The position numbers and the translations under genes were made by a program. Of a stretch of DNA of 64,000 bases, positions 46,481 through 57,324 are shown piece by piece. Below the pieces are notes generated by a model. The model did no database searches, had not been told where the DNA came from, and saw only the letters and a list, made by a program, of their open reading frames with translations. How positions within the stretch are numbered: the first letter of the stretch is position 1; the number at the start of each line of letters is the position of its first letter. Source of the stretch: Cyclaneusma minus (lineage: Eukaryota; Ascomycota; Leotiomycetes; Marthamycetales; Marthamycetaceae); contig JAKZHN010000007.1 in NCBI GenBank assembly GCA_037179335.1, forward strand, positions 186,001 through 250,000, given 5' to 3'.

Positions 46481-46733
46481 TAGAGACACTGGACATAGAC
46501 AGGCATGGACAGAAACATTTATGAAAGAGGAAGCAAAAGGGGGTTGAATTGACTGCATTCAAGTTTCCCCTGATTGCTCCGGAGTCCGGACCAATGACCG
46601 ATCTACAACCTCCCACTTGAAGGCTGGCCAGTCACTAAAATACACCTGAAATATGCTGAGCAAGCTTTGCCAAGCAGGTTCCTCCATACGCCGTAAATAC
46701 TTCCATGCTCTTTTGTACACAGTGCCCCTTTCT
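46481..46733. other. 3' flank of the mS33 gene
   Basis: No feature is seen beyond the likely 3' UTR. Confidence 0.4.
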
Positions 46734-47216
46734 ACTTTCTCCTCTTGCCACCCCGTGATTCTGTAGCTCTGTCAGTGCATGTCTTTTCTGTCGCATGAGC
46801 TGACTTACCGTCCTTGACCTTCTTCTTCTTGGGCGGACCCTTTCCTCTCGATTTCAGACTGCATCACCGTCAGTGGAACAGCCACATAATATGTCACAAT
46901 GCCGACATACATTTGGACATTCTCCAGTCTGTCTTCTTCATCCTCATCAAAGGTCTCCAAATCAAAAGGAGCCAAGTTCTTGTTGATCTCCTTCCATGTG
47001 TACATCCGCCTGGGGTAGTAGGCGGCGACTGCGGGACCGATCAATCGCTGGCGCAGCACCTTGTTGCCCAGTCTCAGGCCCTGGGGGTTGTAGGTGGTCG
47101 CAAAGACGCGGCATTGTGCCTGGTATTTGTCAGTACCTCTGGGCCAAATGAGTGCTCGGGTATCTTCGCCATCGTACCTTCATTAGGTCGAGCACTCGTG
47201 ACCTTGGCACCGACAT
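46734..47216 (-). CDS. rsm27: Mitochondrial small-subunit ribosomal protein mS33 (Rsm27)
   Basis: Four short exons from ATG 47216 give about 113 residues. MSVPRSRVLDLMK is joined to AQCRVFATTYNPQGLRLGNK and then VLRQRLIGPAVAAYYPRRMY, the strongly conserved mS33 block. An intron splits the codon after LENVQ and continues ILKSRGKGPPKKKKVKD. The last exon gives ESRGGKRRK and a TAG at 46734. The basic C-terminal tail and small size fit the family. Failing to splice intron 2 yields an acidic out-of-frame tail, which supports the chosen sites. It is divergent from the RNase III gene (371 bp between starts), so they share a promoter region. Confidence 0.9.
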
Positions 47217-47587
47217 TGTGGCTGTTTTCAACCTCTGCTGCCGCTTCGAAGCCCTTCACTCTCTTCACACGACGTTGAAAATGGAAAGCACGATCTACGA
47301 CTAGCGGCCGCTCGAACAGCCTCAATCGGTCCTATTAATGATCCGAAAATCTGGGGTTGCATTGGCTCGGAAAGGTGGATCCGAATTTTTATCTGAGAAG
47401 TCCGTGCGCGCGTCGGTGAGCAAGGCTGTGTGGTGAGGCGCTCGCCCAAGGTCTTTGATTTTCTTTCCCATGTGTCGCGGCAACCATTGAGGCCGCTTGA
47501 TAGGACACCTCAGATTGATTTTTGAGGGGAATGATCTTCCGGCTCTATCTGTCTGCGCGATTGTCTCGCGATCTGCCACGAGTCACC
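47217..47587. promoter_or_regulatory. Bidirectional promoter region, mS33 / RNase III
   Basis: This 371-bp interval separates two divergent start codons. No canonical element could be assigned by eye. Confidence 0.5.
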
Positions 47588-48795
47588 ATGGGCGGAAAAA
47601 GGAAGCTCGAGGAGTATCTCCCGGAGGCTGCAACTTCTATTGTAAGAATCTCCTTCGGCGCATGCTACTTTTATTGCAGCTAACATCTTGCTAGAAGAAA
47701 CAGCTCACCGTTGGCAGCCAGTCCGAAGCGACTCCAGGAGACGCAAGTCCAAGTACCCAGCAGACCAAAGCTCTTCCGACAGAACCCAAAAGCCTCCCTC
47801 AGGTTATTCCAACTGTCAACCAGGGCGCCGAAAGTCTCTCGCAGGATAGCAAAGCTCTCGGTCAGACCAAAGCAACTCCTCCTGCACGTCCCCATTCCAT
47901 CGTCCCACCTTCCGACATCACAGCCTGGACCTCAGCCGCCATCCCAGAGAAGATCCCCCCGTTACCAAAAGTCCTTGATCCCACACTCGAAACAGCTGCC
48001 CTCACCCACTCCGGCGCAGTGCCAGATGCCAAAAACTCATACGAGCGCTTAGAATGGATCGGCGACGCCTATCTCTATCTCCTCTCCTCTCTCCTCATCT
48101 CCAAGACCTTTCCCGACCTGCAGCCCGGAAAATGCTCGCAGATCCGCGAGAAGCTCGTCAAGAACGAGACGCTGGGTGCGTTTGCATGTCAGTACGGCTT
48201 CGACATACGTGCTCGTCTGCCAGTCGGCTTGCAGCCCTACAAGACCCAGAAGGGTATCAATCAGAAAGAATTTGTCCTGAAAGGTCACATTGGACAGAAG
48301 GTCCTGGGTGATATTTTCGAAGCCTACATAGCTGCCATCATCCTTTCGGACCCCGAGCACGGCGTTTCGACTGTGACGGAGTGGATGAAAGCGCTATGGT
48401 CTATGAAAATAGCTGCCGAGATCCGCGAGAATGATAAACCTGATGCGGCAGGTCAGAAATGGAAAATCGGTCTGCCAGACGGCACGCAGATGCTGCCGAA
48501 AGACGCGCTCGCCAAACGAATAGGCGGCAAAGAAGTACATCTCGACTATGTCTTCTTGGGCGAGAAGAAGGACGAGGAGACGGGCAGGCCGTTGTTTTCT
48601 GTAGGCCTGCTGTTGACGGGTTATGGAGAGCGGAATAAGAGCTTGGGACAGGCAGCGGCTGCTTCGAAGAAGGAGGCGGGCCAGAAGCTGGCGATGAAGC
48701 TGTTGGCGAATAATAAGTTGCTGAAGCCGTATGAGGATATGAAAAGGCTGCATGATGAGCGGGTGAGGAAGGATAGGGCTCTTGCGGATTGGTGA
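47588..48795 (+). CDS. Ribonuclease III (Rnt1/Pac1-like)
   Basis: Two exons (47588-47641, 47695-48795) give about 384 residues. RNase III cuts double-stranded RNA, in fungi notably pre-rRNA, snRNA and snoRNA precursors. The start ATG in CACCATGG context gives MGGKRKLEEYLPEAATSI, joined in phase to KKQLTVGSQSE and a Ser/Pro/Gln-rich spacer. The catalytic domain shows the signature NSYERLEWIGDAYLYLLSS with its acidic residues and the second cluster GDIFEAYIAAIILS. A C-terminal double-stranded-RNA-binding region follows (FSVGLLLTGYGERNKSLGQA, AASKKEAGQKLAMKLL). One catalytic domain and one RNA-binding domain make it class I. Confidence 0.93.
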
Positions 48796-49113
48796 TGGAC
48801 CAAGAGCTCAGGTTGTGAATGTACAAACACCGCTCACCAAGTTTTAAGTTACACTTTGATGTCGTTGCAATCAGGGGCTGGATGTTTCAGCAGTGCTCAG
48901 AGGCTCAACCGTACTTCTTGTCATAGCTAGCAGAGAGGTCAAGTAGAGGATCACAGGACAAATGCGCTTACCGACACGCGATTACGCTATTAGAAATTCC
49001 CGAGAACCCGAGCCAGTCTTAGGAGCTAAAGCTTCGTTCGCATTTCTGAGAGCACCGCTCTACTAATTTCGTCTGCCTAGCACCTCAACAGTCAAAACCC
49101 CACCCTCAGCACT
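48796..49113. other. Intergenic between convergent genes
   Basis: Only the 3' flanks of RNase III and the aldo-keto reductase are present. Nothing else is seen. Confidence 0.5.
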
Positions 49114-50293
49114 CTACGACCTATCATCCGCCGCAAACTTATTCGCCCAAAACCCTCTAAAATGCTTCTGCATTCCAACCTCCGAAATAGTCTCCACCTC
49201 CTTCGGCGTCAACTTAAAGCTCGCAACCTTCAAATAAGCCTTCAGTCTCGTCTCCTTCGCGCTCGTCGTCAGCGCCACAACCCCCTGATCCAAGCACCAC
49301 CTCAACGCAATCTCGCCCTCCGTAACGCCATACTTCCTCGCTAAGCCCTGATACACCTCATCCAGCGGTCCCGGACTCGCTTTCGTCACTGCGCTCAGCG
49401 GTCCATATGCGGACGTTGCAATCTTGTGCTCTTTGCACCATTGCACCAAGTTTCCGTGTTGCAGATACGGATGGTATTCGATCTGATTTATCGCCGGGAT
49501 TACTTTGGCAGTTTGTAGGATGGTCTCGAGATGTTCTTGGAGGAAATTGGATACGCCGATGGATTTGGCGCGGCCGGAGGCTTGGATCTTCTCCATGTCG
49601 GCCCATTTCTGCTGCAATTCTTGCGGGTTTTTGGCAAAGAAGGGCGCATGGATGAGATACTGATCGACGTAGTCGAGCTGCAGTTTTTGCAGAGAGGTGG
49701 CGAATGCTTCTTCGGTGTTTTGCTGGATGGTGCCGCTGATTTTGGTGGTTACGTAGAGCTTCTCGCGCGGGACGCCGGATTCTTTGATTGCTTGGCCGAG
49801 TTCGGCTTCGTTGCCGTAGACTGTGAGGGGGGGACTGTTAGAATGCCGAATGGATGATGAGGAAGGATGGAATGGGAGAGAACTGCTTGCCTTCGGCGCC
49901 GTCGAGGTGGTAGTAGCCGGCTTTGATGGCCATCACTACGGTTTTGACAAGCTCCTTGTCGATGTTGGTGCCGTCCTTGTTACCCATTCTTGCACGGGCG
50001 GTTCCCAGACCGTAGCCAAGCTGACCATGATTAGTTCGTCGATTCAATTGAGAGCAACAGGATTCTTCTGTCAAGCTGTGACTGGTTGAGCTTACCATTG
50101 GGATCGAGTTTCCGTCATTGAGCTCCATGCTTTGGATCTGGGACATTTGCTTGGGGGCATCGCCCGTGGATGGGTTGTAAGCACCTTGATCGGAATTCAT
50201 CTTGAGGATAGGTGTCGTCCGGTAGAGACGTCGGTGTGAAGCAGGAACGGCTCGCAATGAAGGGAATCGAAGTCGTGAACAGCTTGTATGCAT
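49114..50293 (-). CDS. Aldo-keto reductase, possibly with mitochondrial presequence
   Basis: Three exons give about 345 residues (314 from the second Met). AKRs reduce aldehydes and ketones with NADPH in a TIM barrel. The first in-frame ATG at 50293 encodes an Arg-rich, acid-free leader (MHTSCSRLRFPSLRAVPASH) that looks like a mitochondrial presequence; the Met at 50200 (MNSDQGAYNP) would give a cytosolic form. The catalytic Asp is in AGYYHLDGAE, the Tyr in VYGNEAELG, the Lys in VTTKISG and the His in YLIHAPFF. SIGVSNFLQEHL and INQIEYHPYLQ are further family motifs. Intron 2 (49821-49890) has a GC donor, GAAG|GCAAGC, with acceptor CTCACAG; only this splice restores VYGNE. Confidence 0.92.
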
Positions 50294-50968
50294 GAGAGGG
50301 GGAGCTAAGAGCTTCAATGAGCTACTTTGCCAAGACTTTGTGCAAAGCAAGTAGAGGTAAGGGGAGAGGGAAATAGCGGATGGTGATGACGGAAAGAGAA
50401 GATGAGAAATCAAAGTTGAAGATATCAGAGTTAGGAGACTAAGGAGAGAGTAACCAGACTTTACCTTTTTCAGCTTTCTGAACTCTGAAGTCGCGAAGGC
50501 GGACACACAAAACCCCACCTTGGGCTTTTTGATGTTATCGCAAGTCGCGATTATGTCATCGCTGGGATCTCTTCGCCTCAATTGAGAACCTCCTCTTGTC
50601 CGTGAACCTCTACTGAACCATTGTGTATATCACTCAGAAACTTGGCTAGTACTACTTGTTACAGCGGCCTCGAATACTTGCAAGCAATTGGGAGTCGACA
50701 CAGTCAGTGGCCATTGAAGGACTTGCGAGTTTGCTTGTTCTAGCTACGTCAACCAACAGCTCAACTGCCGGCGTCGGGGACGGCTTTCCCGTCAAACGTC
50801 ACCAATTCTTTACCACTGTGGTGGTATTTTTTGCCACTAACACTTACATGAGTACTACTAAGACGGTAAAAAGCTCCGAAGGACCTTTTACCCCGGACTA
50901 AAAACTGCCGCTACTTCATAATCTGATTTCGCCTCTCCACTACTCACTCGACAGTCTCCCAAACTTTC
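50294..50968. promoter_or_regulatory. Divergent promoter region, AKR / SelO
   Basis: This is 675 bp between divergent starts. The AKR-proximal part is G/A-rich on the plus strand. No specific element was identified. Confidence 0.4.
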
Positions 50969-52942
50969 ATGATAAATGAAAGAAATCCTTCACCATCTCC
51001 GTTGATGAATCGATTCCTCTCCCGCGCCTCCATTCCTCGCATGCGACTTGCTCAAATGGCTCAACATATCTCCAATATCAACGGCAATGGCAACGGCAAT
51101 GGCACCGGCCATGCCGCTGTTTCAATATCCGATATTCCAAAGTCCTGGACCTTCACGAAGAACTTGCCACCAGACCCCTTATTTCCTTCGCCTGCCGAAT
51201 CACACAAGACTCCCAGAGAGGATATAGGACCGCGTCAGGTTAAAGGTGCCCTCTTTACATGGGTGCGCCCAGAAGAGTCGAAAGACCCCGAGCTTCTGGC
51301 TGTCAGTCCGGCGGCTATGCGAGACTTGGGAATAAAAGAAGGAGACGAGAACACAGACGACTTCAGGCAGACCGTTGCTGGCAACAAAATACAGGGATGG
51401 GATGCTGAGAAAGGCGAAGGAGGATATCCTTGGGCACAATGCTACGGCGGGTGGCAATTTGGCTCCTGGGCCGGACAACTAGGAGACGGCCGAGCCATTT
51501 CATTATTTGAAACGACGAATCCAAACACAGGCGTCCGATACGAGGTTCAACTCAAAGGAGGTGGCCTCACCCCTTATTCGCGATTCGCAGACGGAAAAGC
51601 TGTCCTGCGATCGAGTATAAGAGAATTTGTCGTCTCCGAAGCTCTCAACGCTCTACGAATTCCCTCAACCCGCGCCCTTTCCCTCACACTCCTCCCACAC
51701 CAAAAGGTCCGCCGAGAAACCATCGAACCAGGCGCCATCGTCGCCCGTTTCGCCCAATCCTGGCTCCGCATCGGCACATTCGATCTCCTCCGCGCCCGCG
51801 GCGACCGAGCCAACATCCGCCGCCTCTCCCACTACATCGCCGAAAACGTATTCCCCGGCTGGACCAGCCTCCCCAGCATCCTCACAACCGACGAGCAGAA
51901 ATCCGGCGCCGCAGCACCCGAGGCTGGCGTTGACAAAGACACCATCGAAGGCCCTGCCGGCGCCGAGCAAAACCGCTTTACTCGTCTCTATCGTGAGATT
52001 GTGCGACGGAATGCTAAGACGGTTGCTGCATGGCAAGCTTATGCGTTTACCAATGGCGTGTTGAATACTGACAACACGTCGATTATGGGCCTTTCTATCG
52101 ATTTCGGACCGTTTGCATTTGTGGATAACTTTGATCCTAACTATACGCCAAATCATGACGATCATATGCTTCGCTATAGCTATCGCAACCAACCCACCAT
52201 CATCTGGTGGAATCTCGTGCGCCTGGGTGAAGCACTCGGCGAGCTTATGGGTGCCGGCGCCTCGGTCGATGCTCCCGAATTTGTAGAAAAGGGGGTACGA
52301 CAAGAAGACGCCGACGAGTTGATCGCGCGTGCTGAAGGCTTGATCACTGCTGCTGGCGAGGAATACAAGGCTGTGTTCTTGGTCGAGTATAAGAGGTTGA
52401 TGACAATGAGGTTGGGCTTGAAGACGCAGAAGGAGGGTGATTTTGAAACGCTTTACAGTGAACTACTCGACATGATGGAAGCGCTGGAACTAGATTTCAA
52501 CCAGTTCTTCCGAAAACTGAGTAACGTGAAAGTCGTGAACCTAGAGACGGAAGCCGAGAGGAAAGAGGTAGCAGCGATATTTTTCCACAAAGAGGGAGTA
52601 ACCGGCGGAGTGAGCGAAGACGATGCTCGCAAGCGTGTTGCAGACTGGTTAGAGCGATGGCGAGTGCGAGTCTACGATGACTGGGGACCAGATGGTGGTG
52701 ATGAGTCGCGCATGACGGAGATGAAGAAGGTGAATCCGAAGTTTATTCCGAAGGGATGGGTTTTGGATGAGCTTATTAAGAGGGTGGAGAAGGGGGGCGA
52801 GAGGGATGTGTTGAAGAGGGTGTTGAATATGGCATTGCATCCGTTTGAGGAGAGCTGGGGGGTGGATAGGGAGGAGGAAGAGAGGTTTTGTGGGGATGTG
52901 CCGAAGGTGGACAGGGCTATGCAGTGCTCTTGTAGTTCGTAG
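50969..52942 (+). CDS. SelO protein adenylyltransferase (Fmp40-like), mitochondrial
   Basis: A single exon of 657 codons, or 645 from the second ATG at 51005, which opens an Arg-rich presequence (MNRFLSRASIPRMRLAQMAQ). SelO is a pseudokinase-fold enzyme that transfers AMP to protein hydroxyls and affects redox homeostasis in mitochondria. Signature segments are AQCYGGWQFGSWAGQLGDGR, YEVQLKGGGLTPYSRFADGK, AVLRSSIREFVVSEAL, GAIVARFAQSWLRIGTFD, TNGVLNTDNTSIMGLSIDFG and FVDNFDP. The C-terminus is CSCSS, where Cys takes the place of selenocysteine of animal SelO. The length matches the family. Confidence 0.95.
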   Translation: MINERNPSPSPLMNRFLSRASIPRMRLAQMAQHISNINGNGNGNGTGHAAVSISDIPKSWTFTKNLPPDPLFPSPAESHKTPREDIGPRQVKGALFTWVRPEESKDPELLAVSPAAMRDLGIKEGDENTDDFRQTVAGNKIQGWDAEKGEGGYPWAQCYGGWQFGSWAGQLGDGRAISLFETTNPNTGVRYEVQLKGGGLTPYSRFADGKAVLRSSIREFVVSEALNALRIPSTRALSLTLLPHQKVRRETIEPGAIVARFAQSWLRIGTFDLLRARGDRANIRRLSHYIAENVFPGWTSLPSILTTDEQKSGAAAPEAGVDKDTIEGPAGAEQNRFTRLYREIVRRNAKTVAAWQAYAFTNGVLNTDNTSIMGLSIDFGPFAFVDNFDPNYTPNHDDHMLRYSYRNQPTIIWWNLVRLGEALGELMGAGASVDAPEFVEKGVRQEDADELIARAEGLITAAGEEYKAVFLVEYKRLMTMRLGLKTQKEGDFETLYSELLDMMEALELDFNQFFRKLSNVKVVNLETEAERKEVAAIFFHKEGVTGGVSEDDARKRVADWLERWRVRVYDDWGPDGGDESRMTEMKKVNPKFIPKGWVLDELIKRVEKGGERDVLKRVLNMALHPFEESWGVDREEEERFCGDVPKVDRAMQCSCSS

Positions 52943-54154
52943 ATGGGATATGCCATGCGTTGACTTTGGCAGGGCATGGGGCTTAGGACATAGCTCAAAC
53001 CTATCATGATACATATTTTTCTCAAGCTCACAATTTATTCACTTTATACCCTCGATTCACCAAGACTCGCTTCCAGTACCCAGGCTATAAAAAAAACTAA
53101 AAAAAGACCAGAATATTTTCAATTCAATTGAGCGAAGTCCTCATGTTGAAACCCAAGCGTGTGATATATCAATTTGGATGAAAATTACCCGACTCTATCT
53201 GCCTATGTTGTTTAGAACGGACGAAAACTAGCAATTTCCAACAAAAGAATAGGCTTGGTTTTCAACAGCTATCACTCGACGTGCAACAAAACGATGAGAG
53301 ATTTGGGGTGTGTTGTCTTGTGATGGGAGGGAGGCGAAGCAAAGGTGAGGGCTGAAGGCTGAAGGCTGAAGCAGGGAGGAGGAAGATTGGAGGATGAAGA
53401 CTGGGAAGATGATGAGATCAAATCGTTAATGGAGGGCGGAGGCTTTGCCTACAAATGTATGGTAATATGAGACTAGCCATTATTAATGAACTACATGCCC
53501 CAGTCGACCCTAGGGGAAATCAGAATTGGTATTGATTGAAGTCAACCCTGGTTAGGTAGGCTCAGGTTAGGGACTCGTCAATTGTAATATCCAAACATAT
53601 CTTTGGGTCGAATCCCGACTGCTTGGAGAAGTACGAATTCTTTGAAAGCCAAGCCTTCGGGGTCGATGCTAGTCACTTGGAAGTCCCCTAATTAGGTGCT
53701 TGAAAGAATCCCGATTATCTGGAAAAATACAGGCCCTTAAAGTCAATCCTAATCTCCTAAAAACCCGGAGAATTCGAGATCAAGAGTGAGGGTCATATGG
53801 TGCATTTGGAGCAACTGAACAGTCGGTCCGTTCTAGACTCCAGTGCTGAGGATGATGTGAAACACTGCGAGATACTTTCTCCCAGTGACACGACAACCTG
53901 CTGTTTGCGTACAGAACCCGAGCCCGACTCCTCATGCGATACGCGGAGAGGGAAGAAGTTGGAGCAAGGATGACATGGTCAATGTACTGGGCCTTCAAAT
54001 TCAATATGTGAAGTCTAGGTATGTCCCCTATCCCGGCAGGTAAACATACAGAGCCATAGCCACGACGCAATGACACCAAGGCTGTGAGTTTTCATACACC
54101 ACGCGTGGCTGTCAAAGACGCCATTTGCCCTCTCCTTCGGCATCCTCCATGTCA
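52943..54154. other. Long intergenic region with minor repeats
   Basis: GGCTGAA repeats occur at 53349-53370. From 53520 to 53780 two or three loosely similar blocks share GAATCCCGA-CT-TGGA-AA and AAAGxCAAxCCT words, suggesting an eroded repeat. No gene is seen; the 53780-54079 ORF has no recognisable feature. Confidence 0.4.
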
Positions 54155-55157
54155 TCAGCCGCCATGTCGGACGGGACTCCACTCAACCTTCTTCTCCTCC
54201 AATCCCGGAATCGGCACCCATTCCCCCGCCGCCCTATTCCACCGATGTCTGTATACCCAGTCAGCACTACCCCTTCCATATTCACACACACATTTCACAC
54301 CAGCCAGAAGCTCCTCAAATACATACCCAGCATGAACCTCCGCCACCAACGCCTTAGTCGTATACTCCTCCGCCAAAATCCTCTCATAATTATACGGCAC
54401 CAGCACCGGCACACCCTCCAACACACTCTCCCGCATCGGAAAAAGATCCGTCGTCTTATACCGATGATGATTCTTACAACTCCACACGCTCTGATCCTTC
54501 GGATTCGTCGGATCCAGCGCCGTAATATCAATAAACAGCCCCGTGCTCATATCGATAAAACGCGCATCTATCACATTCGCCCAATTACCTCTCGTGCGGC
54601 CAGGCCAGTTGGGGTTTATGTCGAGCAAGTAGGTTCGTTCGACGAATTCGTCGGGGGCGCCGTTTTGCTTCAGGAACATGTGGCTGTGTTGGGTCATGTT
54701 GAGATGTTCTGCCATGTAGGGCAAAGAAGAGGAGGAGATTTGCATGTCGACGTCGCCGTCCCAGGGCATGATGCGGCCGTTCCACCACCAGCCGAGTAAA
54801 GTGCCGTGGGCGATCCAGGTCTCGATTCCGAGGTCGCGGAAGGTGAAGGAGTAGCCGCGGATTAGGTACTGGAGGTTTTCGCGCGCTTCGGCGTGGGAGA
54901 GAGGCGAGCCGCTCCAGAAGCGGCTGTCGTAATGGCCAAAGACTTCCCCGCCGCCGGGTTCCGCTAGAGGGTTGTTAGTATTGTGAGATTCTGATGGTTC
55001 TTGAAAGTTGGGTCTTGGGAGATGGTGGTGGTGGGTGGATGAGGCCCTTACTGAAATATTTGCCTGCTACATCGTACTTGTGAGTCTTGCCTGGAGGCGA
55101 GGCGAAAACGACGGCTGCAATAGCTGATAGCAGGACAGCGGGAAGCCTCCACAACAT
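54155..55157 (-). CDS. LicD-family (Mnn4-like) protein, secretory pathway
   Basis: Two exons from ATG 55157 to TGA 54155 give about 300 residues. LicD-type proteins are nucleotidyltransferase-fold enzymes linked to phosphodiester modification of glycans, such as mannosylphosphate addition in fungi. The first exon is a signal peptide or anchor (MLWRLPAVLLSAIAAVVFAS) ending KYF. After the intron come EPGGGEVFGHYDSRFW, a WIAHGTLLGWWWNGRIMPWD stretch and GDVDMQIS: the conserved H-G-LLG-W and PWDxDxD motifs that form the active site. Later ARFIDMSTGLFIDITAL and CKNHHRYKTTDLFPMRE match the family pattern. The acceptor GTTTC or Mn2+ dependence cannot be seen from sequence. Confidence 0.87.
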
Positions 55158-55707
55158 GGTGAGAGCCAACAGCGTCTCTGGGTCACGATATTGGCTTATT
55201 CGTGTAACAGTGGTCGTCGAATAGACTTCTGGGCGCCAAAGATTATATGCAATTATGCAGGGGTTCAACGGGGACGGCTAAGAAGTTGGCACGCTGTCAA
55301 GAGGCTTGGGGGCTTGTAGCGTGGAATAGTGGAGTATGAATTGAAGAGCAAGTCACCGAGTGAGAGTGGAGAGGTTGGTGAATCGGCAAAAAAAGGGCCT
55401 TCGTTCAGATTAATTTGGTAATCAGAGAGAAAGAACAACAGTAGTGACAGTGTGCTGAGAAAGAAGGACAGAAACGGAAGGCCCGTCTCTTCTGCTCAAG
55501 AGACCTTGAAGTGTCATGTCGTGACTCGGGAGGAAAGACGCGACCTCGATTGATCTCAGGGGCGCGTTATCTAAGCGTCCCCACTTTACTAGACGTCACC
55601 GCAGACTGGACGTGTCTGGTGTGGACCTTGTTGTAACCATCATCGCCATCTTTCCTACCACGCACAACCAACACTGGCAGCAAACTCTCCAAAAAACGCC
55701 AGCCATA
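55158..55707. other. Intergenic, LicD promoter side
   Basis: No gene is seen. It ends at the MITE insertion. Confidence 0.45.
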
Positions 55708-55857
55708 CAGTGGGAGGAGAAAACGTCTGAATACGGTCTACAGTCTCCGAATAATTGTAAATATTCCAAATAACCAGGAATATTCCTGATTATTTGGGAT
55801 ATTCGCAATCCAGCAGAGACTGTAGGCCGTATTCAGACTTTTTTCCCACACCCACTG
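55708..55857. mobile_element. TA-type MITE, copy 3 (150 bp, intact ends)
   Basis: The terminal inverted repeats are about 40 bp: the left begins CAGTGGGAGGAGAAAACGTC, and the right, on the minus strand, begins CAGTGGGTGTGGGAAAAAAG; both continue TCTGAATACGG then CTACAGTCTC. TA duplications flank it at 55706-55707 and 55858-55859. There is no coding capacity. It is the best-preserved copy in the window, only 23 bp from the stop codon of the next gene. Confidence 0.92.
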
Positions 55858-55880
55858 TAATTCCCCAGCAGCACCCGCCC

Positions 55881-56292
55881 TCAAACAATTTCCCCATCCC
55901 GCACTCTCCTCGCATCCTCCCGTTGCTGCTGCCTCCAACTCTCCCAAACCCACCACCCCAGCCCCGCCAAAAACCAAACCACAATAACAAACGCGCACTC
56001 CACCCCCTGCCGATGGAGTTTTCTGTCATAAGCAGCACTGGTCGTGCCTGATGCCAGGCAGCTTTCGAATCCCGAGGGCCCAAACGCGCTCTCGGTGAGA
56101 TACAACAGGATCACAAAGCCGGTCTGCCAGATGGCGAATAAGATGGCCGTTGCTGCCCTGTCGGAAACTCCACAGCAGCAGAACTAAAAGAAAAAAAAAT
56201 GTTATTAATTCGTCCGACCAAAGCACCGAAGGTATAGACTAAATGAGACTTACTGGTTTGCCTCGAGGTGTAGTGGCTTTGGAAACAGCCAT
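55881..56292 (-). CDS. Small two-span membrane protein, unknown
   Basis: Two exons give about 110 residues. Exon 1 (ATG 56292) encodes MAVSKATTPRGKP. A canonical intron (GTAAGTC ... TTTTCTTTTAG) joins FCCCGVSDRAATAILFAIWQ. Two hydrophobic segments are evident, AILFAIWQTGFVILLYL and FVIVVWFLAGLGWWVW, followed by a charged tail (ESWRQQQREDARRVRDGEIV). The CCC run after the splice could be palmitoylated or disulfide-bonded. No family is recognised. The likely 3' UTR contains MITE copy 3. Confidence 0.65.
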
Positions 56293-57324
56293 TGGTAGGT
56301 TGTATGACGGTGGGTGTGAAATTCGTGGCTGGGGATGTGGTGCTGGAGCAGCATGGCTGCCCTCGGGATTCTGTGGTGGACTCATCTCTGCGTGCTCCTT
56401 CAATCCCTGTTTTTTGGCGGTGCTTCGTTATGGAGTAGGATGTCGCTCTCAATTTATACTAATTGTGCGAAGAGCCAAGCATTCAATCCATGGGTTGCGA
56501 TTTACACTAGTAACACTACCATACCAAAGTCATGTATGTAGGCCAAGCGCGGAACGCCCAGCTCAATTGAGGGTCTGAAGACCGCCTTCCTCCCACACTG
56601 TTTCTGAGAAGGATTAGAAGATGTGGTCTTCAGACCGTTTAACACTTGGTACTCGGAGCATTCAGCATGATAGTCACCGTCACAATGTCACCCAGCAAGC
56701 CCAAGGGAGAGGCCTCGGAGTTTTTTTTTTAGTCGTATTACTACATGTAAAGCTACAGTACTTGAGAGCAAGGTATGTACTTGCGAAAGCAACGCAGGGG
56801 AATCTCCCATTGAGTGAATAGAGTGAACCATCCTCCCATCAAACACATACATGCAGGCGCCCGACCCTGAACGAATCAAACTCCCCAATGATGGGTGGAA
56901 GAAGCGGGGAAACTCAGTGCCGATCCGCGCCATGAACCATCAGACGAAAGCAGAGGAAACATGAAAGATCAGAAGAAAGCCGTGAACCATTTTTTTTCGG
57001 CCAAGCTTCCTGTTAAGCGGTTGGCTAGTACGTTCTCACAACAAGAGACGGCGCACAGTCCAACTGCTCAAACAGGCAGCTTGGCCGATGAGGAGAGTGT
57101 CTTGAGATTCTTCGCGATGAAAAAAAGACCCACACAGAGACTGATTGGAGACCATGCCCTGAGATAAAATATGTGCAAGAACAAAGAACGCAGCCCAACA
57201 CCATAGTCCCTGATTTCAAAACAACGCCATTCCGTGTATATACGGTCAGCCCCACCTTTGCTCCCAGCCTGCCATTTGTCGTGTAATCGTTACTTGCTCA
57301 TCACAGAAGGCACCAGAAACAGTT
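56293..57324. other. Intergenic, no gene seen
   Basis: It holds the promoter of the small membrane protein and the 3' flank of the demethylase gene. Short ORFs lack recognisable features. Confidence 0.45.
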
